A DNA stretch of 27,514 nt from positions 1 to 27,514 of the forward strand of contig JBKHDD010000048.1 in the NCBI GenBank assembly GCA_046541515.1, read 5' to 3'. This DNA comes from CAYFVR01 sp046541515 (GTDB lineage: Bacteria; Desulfobacterota; Desulfobacteria; Desulfobacterales; Desulfococcaceae). Below are positions 23,378 through 27,514 of this stretch, one piece after another (the first letter of the stretch is position 1; every line of letters begins with the position of its first letter). A program made the position numbers and the translations under genes. Below the pieces are notes generated by a model. It did not search any database. It worked only from the letters and a program-made list of their open reading frames with translations, and had not been told where the DNA came from.

Positions 23378-24637
23378 TCAGCTTTCCCGAATCTGTCCGT
23401 CGCCCATGACGACGAATTTGGTGGTGGTCAGCTCCTCGATGCCCATGGGCCCGAAAGCGTGGAGCTTGGACGTGCTGATCCCGATTTCCGCGCCCAGGCC
23501 AAGTTGGCCGCCGTCGTTGAAACGGGTGGACGCGTTGACCATGACCGCGGACGAATCGATCTCCCGGACGAACCGACGGGCCCGGCCGTAATCCGACGTG
23601 ACGATGGACTCGGTGTGGGCGGAGCTGTACCGGGTGATGTGGTCCACCGCCTCGTCCATGGAATCGACCACCTTTACCGCCAGAATCAGGTCCAGAAACT
23701 CGGCGGGCCAGTCGGCCTCCTCCGCCGGGCGCGCCGAAGGAAGCAGCCGACAGGTTTCCGGGCATCCCCGGATTTCCACCCCGTCGGCCTGAAACCGGGT
23801 CGCCATTTTTTCCAGAAATGCCGGGGCCTCGTCCTTGTGTACCAGCAGGGTCTCCATCGCGTTGCAGACGCCGGGACGCTGTACCTTGGAATTATAAGCA
23901 ATTTCAACGGCCATGTCGAGGTCCGCGCCGCCGTCCACGTAGACGTGGCAAACGCCTTTGTAGTGCTTGAGCACCGGAATCCGGGAATTTTGGGCCACGA
24001 ATCGGATCAGCCCTTCCCCGCCCCGGGGGATGATCAGGTCGATGAACGCCTCCTGCCGGAGCAGGATGTTGACCGCCTCCCGGTCCCGCACCGGCACCAC
24101 CTGCACCGCCGCCTCGGGCATTCCGGCTTCCCGCAGCGCCTCGGAAACCACCTTGGCCAGGGCCTGGTTGGAGTGGATCGCCTCCGACCCGCCCCGGAGG
24201 ATCACGGCGTTGCCGGCCTTGAAGCAGAGCCCGGCGGCGTCGATGGTGACGTTGGGTCGGGATTCGTAGATGATGCCGACCACGCCCAGGGGAATCCGCA
24301 TCCGGGACACCTGAAGGCCGTTGGGCCGGGTCCAGGTTTTGGTGATGGCGCCGACCGGGTCTTCCAGCTCGGCCACCTCCCGCAGACCCAGGGCCATGCT
24401 CGCGATGGTGGCGTCGGAAATGCGGAGCCGGTCGATCATGGCGGCGGAAAGGCCCTTTTCCTCGCCGTATTTCAGATCTTTGGCGTTTTCCGCCTGGATT
24501 TTCGGTGCTTCGGCCTCCAGCCGGTCGGCGATGTTCCGCAGCACGGCGTTTTTTTCGCCGGTGGAGCGCCGCGCCAGATGGACGGCGGCTTTTCGGGCCG
24601 CCCGGGCCATTTCGATGATGATGGTTTCAATGGTCAT
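23378..24637 (-). CDS. proA: Gamma-glutamyl phosphate reductase
   Basis: ProA reduces gamma-glutamyl phosphate to glutamate semialdehyde with NADPH in proline synthesis. The 419 residues are full length. Catalytic Cys258 lies in VQRPGVCNAMET; PLGVVGIIYESRPNVT, AVILRGGSEA, LIIPRGG, VLKHYKGVCHVYVD and TRFNDGGQLGLGAEIGIST match the family throughout. proB is not in the window. GGAGA lies about 8 bases before the ATG. Order proA-rsfS-gpmI suggests one transcript. Confidence 0.97.
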   Translation of the reverse strand: MTIETIIIEMARAARKAAVHLARRSTGEKNAVLRNIADRLEAEAPKIQAENAKDLKYGEEKGLSAAMIDRLRISDATIASMALGLREVAELEDPVGAITKTWTRPNGLQVSRMRIPLGVVGIIYESRPNVTIDAAGLCFKAGNAVILRGGSEAIHSNQALAKVVSEALREAGMPEAAVQVVPVRDREAVNILLRQEAFIDLIIPRGGEGLIRFVAQNSRIPVLKHYKGVCHVYVDGGADLDMAVEIAYNSKVQRPGVCNAMETLLVHKDEAPAFLEKMATRFQADGVEIRGCPETCRLLPSARPAEEADWPAEFLDLILAVKVVDSMDEAVDHITRYSSAHTESIVTSDYGRARRFVREIDSSAVMVNASTRFNDGGQLGLGAEIGISTSKLHAFGPMGIEELTTTKFVVMGDGQIRES

Positions 24638-24672
24638 TCAAAAGTCTCCGTGGGAAAAAATACAGGAAGCCG

Positions 24673-24720
24673 ATGGACCGGAATGTTCGCTTCCCAAATT
24701 TCGTTCCGGTCTCGGTCCAT
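24673..24720 (-). terminator. Possible terminator hairpin after the DsrE selenoprotein gene
   Basis: Just after the TAA at 24725, the minus strand has nested inverted repeats: GACCGGAA/TTCCGGTC (24711-24704 with 24683-24676) and ATGGACCG/CGGTCCAT (24720-24713 with 24680-24673), as alternative pairings. A T-run follows about 12-18 bases later. Geometry is not ideal for an intrinsic terminator. Confidence 0.35.
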
Positions 24721-24724
24721 AAAT

Positions 24725-25042
24725 TTAAAAGGAAAGAATTCGATCGCTTTCCGCGACGAGGCGGTACAATTCATTTTGGGTCGAACGTTGGTGAAAACTT
24801 TCCTCCACGCCGTGGAGGTCCAGGAGCTTGCCTCAGGCCAGCAATACGCCTTCCGAAAGGGTGAATACTTTGGCCAACTCCTTCAGTGGAAACTGTTCGG
24901 AAGACAACGAGGCGTAATTGACCGCCGGGCCATTCAGGAAAATGGAAACGTCCTCCATTTTTTCCAGCATCAAATTGCCCAATCGAAAGGCGTTCCAGAG
25001 GATTTCGGGATCGCCTCCGCAGGCCATCAGTAGCATTTTCAT
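24725..25042 (-). CDS. DsrE-family selenoprotein (UGA at 24833-24835 read as Sec)
   Basis: A 105-residue DsrE/DsrF-like protein (sulfur-relay or thiol-redox fold) with in-frame UGA at codon 70. The part before UGA is a normal DsrE N-terminus: MKMLLMACGGDPEILWNAFR, then VSIFLNGPAV and LSEGVLLA. After UGA the frame continues GKLLDLHGVEESFHQ ... STQNELYRLVAESDRILSF to TAA at 24725. This matches the usual DsrE end (DLY-IVKEADKVLTF type), and the UGA aligns with the first Cys of the common ILACGTC motif. Other genes here stop at TGA inside start/stop overlaps, so TGA is not generally recoded. A SECIS-like hairpin follows. AGGAG precedes the ATG. The downstream Cys of the motif is Leu, so Sec would act without an adjacent resolving Cys. 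The alternative is a nonsense mutation in a decaying gene, which the intact 35-codon continuation argues against. GC (about 48%) is below its neighbours. Confidence 0.8.
24802..24818 (-). promoter_or_regulatory. Candidate bacterial SECIS element
   Basis: On the minus strand, CCTCCAC-GGC-GTGGAGG forms a perfect 7-bp stem with a three-base G-containing loop. Fourteen bases separate the UGA from the stem, and the loop begins at the 22nd base after the UGA. This fits the known bacterial SECIS layout (hairpin within the coding sequence, apical loop about 16-37 bases past the UGA with a G among the first loop bases). Binding by SelB is inferred. Confidence 0.7.
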
Positions 25043-25132
25043 GTGTCCAACTCCTAAAGTTTACAAATGAAATTCAGTGATTCAGAGGACTTTTGCTGAA
25101 GTGTTTACGGCCCCAGGACTCCGAAAAACCGG

Positions 25133-25870
25133 TTATTCCAAGTAGCCCGACAGCGCCAAAACCCGCGTTCGGATGAATTCCACCCGATTGGCGGCCGCCT
25201 CCACCCGGGCCAGGCTCCCGTCGCCCGGGCCGTAGATCCGTTCCATCAGCCCGAATTCCGCGTCCCGGTAAGCCATCCATGTCCGCTGGGCGCCTTGAAG
25301 GGCCTTCCGGCCTTCCGGGTCCAGAGTCCGGCGCAGCTCTTGGTAAACGCGATTCAACTCCGCGTCCCATTTTTCGTAGGCCAGATTCAGGCAATTGATC
25401 ATCCCGGCGGTGGACGGGTCCAGGGTCAGGCAGGCGTCCAGCTCGCGGTCCAGCGGGTGGTTTTTGCCTTCCGGACGGGGGGTCGGGCCGGGGCTGTCTC
25501 CCTCCGTCGCCAAAAATTCAGGGACGCCGGAAACCTCCAGGCCCATGGCGAGGGCCAAATTCCGCCAGCGGCCGTTTTCCGAGAGATAGGTGTAGGCCAG
25601 GTCCATCCCTTCCCCGTTCACCGCCACTTCGTGATGGTCGCCGGATGGATTCCGGACTTCCACTCGGCGGACGGGAACCGTCGTCCATTCGTTGTCGCCG
25701 CAGGGGGCGCAAAACTTCCGGATCGTGGAAGCGTTCTCGATGCGGCGGGCGGCCCGTTCCGCATCGTCCCGGGAAATCCAGGCGGCCTGGTCAGCCAGAA
25801 CCGGCGTCGTTCCCATCCACCCCAAGGCCAGAAACAGGCCCGCAAAAAAGGTCGTCCAAAAACGAATCAC
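25133..25870 (-). CDS. Secreted LprI-domain protein with an N-terminal unknown domain
   Basis: A 245-residue exported protein. Residues 1-26 are a signal peptide (RFWTTFFAGLFLALGW, cleavage near VLA-DQ). Residues about 27-120 are an unrecognised domain with a Cys pair (FCAPCG, Cys54 and Cys57), possibly a disulfide or redox pair. A Pro/Gly-rich linker follows. Residues about 140-240 are LprI/DUF1311: LDRELDACLTLD, NCLNLAYEKWDAELNRVYQELR, GAQRTWMAYRDAEF. LprI domains are known as lysozyme inhibitors in some bacteria, but many have no tested role. The start is GTG with AAGGAG seven bases before it. Confidence 0.85.
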   Translation of the reverse strand: MIRFWTTFFAGLFLALGWMGTTPVLADQAAWISRDDAERAARRIENASTIRKFCAPCGDNEWTTVPVRRVEVRNPSGDHHEVAVNGEGMDLAYTYLSENGRWRNLALAMGLEVSGVPEFLATEGDSPGPTPRPEGKNHPLDRELDACLTLDPSTAGMINCLNLAYEKWDAELNRVYQELRRTLDPEGRKALQGAQRTWMAYRDAEFGLMERIYGPGDGSLARVEAAANRVEFIRTRVLALSGYLE

Positions 25871-25910
25871 CCGCGTGCTCCTTCTCCCAAAATTTCGACC
25901 CGCTTGGACG

Positions 25911-25942
25911 GGACGCCGCGCAGGGGGAAATCCCCGGCGTCC
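25911..25942. repeat. Bulged hairpin between metY and the LprI gene
   Basis: Outer arms GGACGCC/GGCGTCC enclose an inner hairpin GGGGA-AA-TCCCC, with six unpaired bases on one side only. It begins 13 bases after the metY stop on the minus strand. There is no T-tract, so termination would need Rho or it may protect the 3' end. Confidence 0.45.
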
Positions 25943-25955
25943 GAACCCGGTTCGT

Positions 25956-27263
25956 TTAGCTTCGCGCCGCCGCCAGCGCCTGGTCCAGGTCGGCGATGAT
26001 GTCGTCGGGGTGTTCTATGCCCACGGAAATCCGGACCATTTCCGGGGCGACCCCGGCCGCCTGAAGCTGTTCCGCGTTCAACTGGCTGTGGGTGGTGCTG
26101 GCGGGATGAATCACCAGGGTCTTGGCGTCCAGGATGTTGGCCAAGTGGGAGCAGAGCTTCACCGATTCGATGAACTTCCGCCCGGTCTCCAGCCCGCCCT
26201 CCACGCCGAAGCCAAACACCGCGCCCGGTCCCATGGGGAAATATTGCTTGGCCCGTTCGTGGTCCGGATGGTCCGGCAGCCCGGCGTAATTGACCCAGGA
26301 AACCATCGGGTGGGCCTGGAGAAACTCGGCGACCCGCTGGGCGTTTTCGCAGTGGGCCTTGGCCCGCATGGGGAGCGTCTCCATCCCCTGGAGGATCAAA
26401 AAGCTGTTCATGGGCGCCAGGGCCGCGCCAATGTCGCGCATGAGGCCCGTCCGCAGCTTGGTGCAGAAGGCGGTGCAGGGGGCGCCTTCCAGCGTGCACA
26501 GGGCGTCCCAAAAGTTCATGCCGTGATAGCTGGGGTCCGGTTCGGTGATTTCCGGAAACTTTCCGCCCACGGTCCAGTCGAAATTCCCCGATTCCACCAC
26601 CGCGCCGCCGATGCTGTTGCCGTGGCCGCCGATGATTTTGGTGAGGGAGTAGACCGCGATGTCGCAGCCGTAGTCGAACGGATTGGAGATGGGCGGCGCG
26701 GAGACGGTGTTGTCCACCACGAAGGGCACGCCGCCCCGATGGGCCACCTCGGCGACGGCGGCCAGATCGTCCACGTTGCAGCGGGGATTGCCGATGCTTT
26801 CGGTGAAGAGCATCCGCGTGTTTTCGTCCATGGCCCGTTCGAAATTGGCCGGGTCCGAGGAATCCACGAAGCGGACCTCGATGTCGAACCGGCGAAGCGT
26901 GTTTTCGAACAACATCCGGGTGCCGCCGTACAGATTGGAGCCGGAAACGATGTTCTGCCCGGCCTTGGCGACGGCGGCCGCGGCGTAAAAAATGGCCGAC
27001 ATGCCCGACGCGGTGCACAGCGCCGCCGCGCCGTCGTGGATGGCCGCCAGCCGGCGTTCCAGCGCGTCCGTGGTCGGGTTCATGATCCGGGAATAGATGT
27101 AGCCGGCGTCCCGCAACGCGAACAGATCGGCGGCGTGGCCGGTGTCTTTGAACACGTAGCTGGTGGTCTGATAAATGGGAACGGCCCGGGACAGGGTTTC
27201 GGCGTCCGGGGCATGACCGGCGTGAAGTGCCAGGGTTTCGATATGGGCGGGCTTGGATTCCAT
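25956..27263 (-). CDS. metY: O-acetylhomoserine sulfhydrylase
   Basis: MetY makes homocysteine from O-acetylhomoserine and sulfide (direct sulfhydrylation), fitting a sulfide-producing organism. The 435 residues are typical of the long O-acetylhomoserine branch of the Cys/Met-metabolism PLP family. Motifs: HAGHAPD, VPIYQTTSYVF, YIYSRIMNPTT, TASGMSA, FVVDNTVSAPP, the PLP lysine Lys209 in YSLTKIIGGHGN, and HPASTTHSQL. GAGGTGA lies before the ATG. No SAM riboswitch was recognised upstream. It sits alone, with the next gene to the right outside the window. Confidence 0.95.
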   Translation of the reverse strand: MESKPAHIETLALHAGHAPDAETLSRAVPIYQTTSYVFKDTGHAADLFALRDAGYIYSRIMNPTTDALERRLAAIHDGAAALCTASGMSAIFYAAAAVAKAGQNIVSGSNLYGGTRMLFENTLRRFDIEVRFVDSSDPANFERAMDENTRMLFTESIGNPRCNVDDLAAVAEVAHRGGVPFVVDNTVSAPPISNPFDYGCDIAVYSLTKIIGGHGNSIGGAVVESGNFDWTVGGKFPEITEPDPSYHGMNFWDALCTLEGAPCTAFCTKLRTGLMRDIGAALAPMNSFLILQGMETLPMRAKAHCENAQRVAEFLQAHPMVSWVNYAGLPDHPDHERAKQYFPMGPGAVFGFGVEGGLETGRKFIESVKLCSHLANILDAKTLVIHPASTTHSQLNAEQLQAAGVAPEMVRISVGIEHPDDIIADLDQALAAARS

Positions 27264-27514
27264 TTTTCACCTCGTGAAGGGTCCCGCGTGAAAAGTCGCG
27301 GTCGGGGTAAGCCATCTCATGGGCGGGAAACCTTTTTCCTATCATATCCGCCGCCGCCTTTCAACGGCGACGGTGGTGAAGCGGGCGGTCGAGGGACAAG
27401 TAAAAAAGACATAGCTTTTGGAATGTTTGAATTTGTTGCGCCCCTCTCCTCCTTTTGATAGGTAGTTGGCTTATGAATAGGCCGCCTCTGCTCAAATTCC
27501 GCCGGACGGTCGAT
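27264..27514. other. Upstream region of metY, no gene recognised
   Basis: These 251 bases reach the window edge. On the minus strand there is a possible -10 element TATGAT near 27342-27347 without a good -35 partner, and a small hairpin CCGCG/CGCGG (27284-27288 with 27297-27301) shortly before the metY ribosome site. GC falls below 50% after 27400. No open frame with coding character was seen. Confidence 0.4.

Noticed and set aside
24833..25042. DsrE gene as a 69-residue truncated protein or pseudogene
   Set aside because: The frame past the UGA stays open for 35 codons with a family-like C-terminus, and a SECIS-like hairpin is in place; selenocysteine explains all of this better.
25692..27458. 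588-codon plus-strand open frame opposite metY
   Set aside because: It runs antisense through metY, whose motifs are complete; composition is typical of a shadow frame.
27264..27514. SAM riboswitch upstream of metY
   Set aside because: No SAM-I, SAM-II or SAH-type conserved core was recognised; only a small hairpin is present.

Overview
The window looks like chromosomal DNA of a high-GC (about 65%) anaerobic Desulfobacterota (former Deltaproteobacteria), probably a sulfate-reducer-type lineage. This is inferred from gene order (rpiB-glyA-comEB-nrdR-rib genes-nusB; proA-rsfS-gpmI), from a CoA-transferase/GNAT fusion, a PilZ protein, a 2[4Fe-4S] ferredoxin and a probable selenoprotein. No database search was possible. 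Nearly all genes left of 10.8 kb and right of 15.87 kb are on the minus strand; 11.1-15.8 kb is a plus-strand block.

1-9.5 kb: a tight minus-strand run of twelve genes, read rpiB, glyA, comEB (dCMP deaminase), nrdR, ribD, ribE, ribBA, ribH, nusB, trpB2, a small cysteine-rich protein, and an MBL-fold hydrolase. Many starts and stops overlap by 4 or 11 bases. A plausible promoter lies at 9429-9457. The run carries the riboflavin pathway from GTP and ribulose 5-phosphate together with pentose phosphate, one-carbon and nucleotide genes. No FMN riboswitch was seen. 9.7-10.8 kb: a cyclic-nucleotide-binding-fold/PilZ protein with its own terminator.

11.1-15.9 kb, plus strand: a 628-residue CoA-transferase-like protein fused to a GNAT acetyltransferase domain, whose catalytic Glu position is Gln; a TetR regulator with a palindrome beside its promoter; then gamma carbonic anhydrase, a YheT-type hydrolase and a small protein, closed by a strong bidirectional terminator.

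15.9-25.9 kb, minus strand: ferredoxin, B12-binding radical SAM protein, periplasmic solute-binding protein, BHMT-like homocysteine methyltransferase, a low-GC two-gene cassette resembling a toxin-antitoxin pair, an HsdR-N-like protein, gpmI, rsfS, proA, a DsrE-family gene and an LprI-domain secreted protein. 25.96-27.26 kb: metY (O-acetylhomoserine sulfhydrylase).

The main discovery is at 24725-25042. A DsrE-family gene appears to stop after 69 codons at a UGA, but the same frame continues with a convincing DsrE C-terminus to a TAA. The UGA sits where relatives have Cys, and a 7-bp GC-rich hairpin with a G-containing loop starts 14 bases downstream, as expected of a bacterial SECIS. It is best read as a 105-residue selenoprotein.
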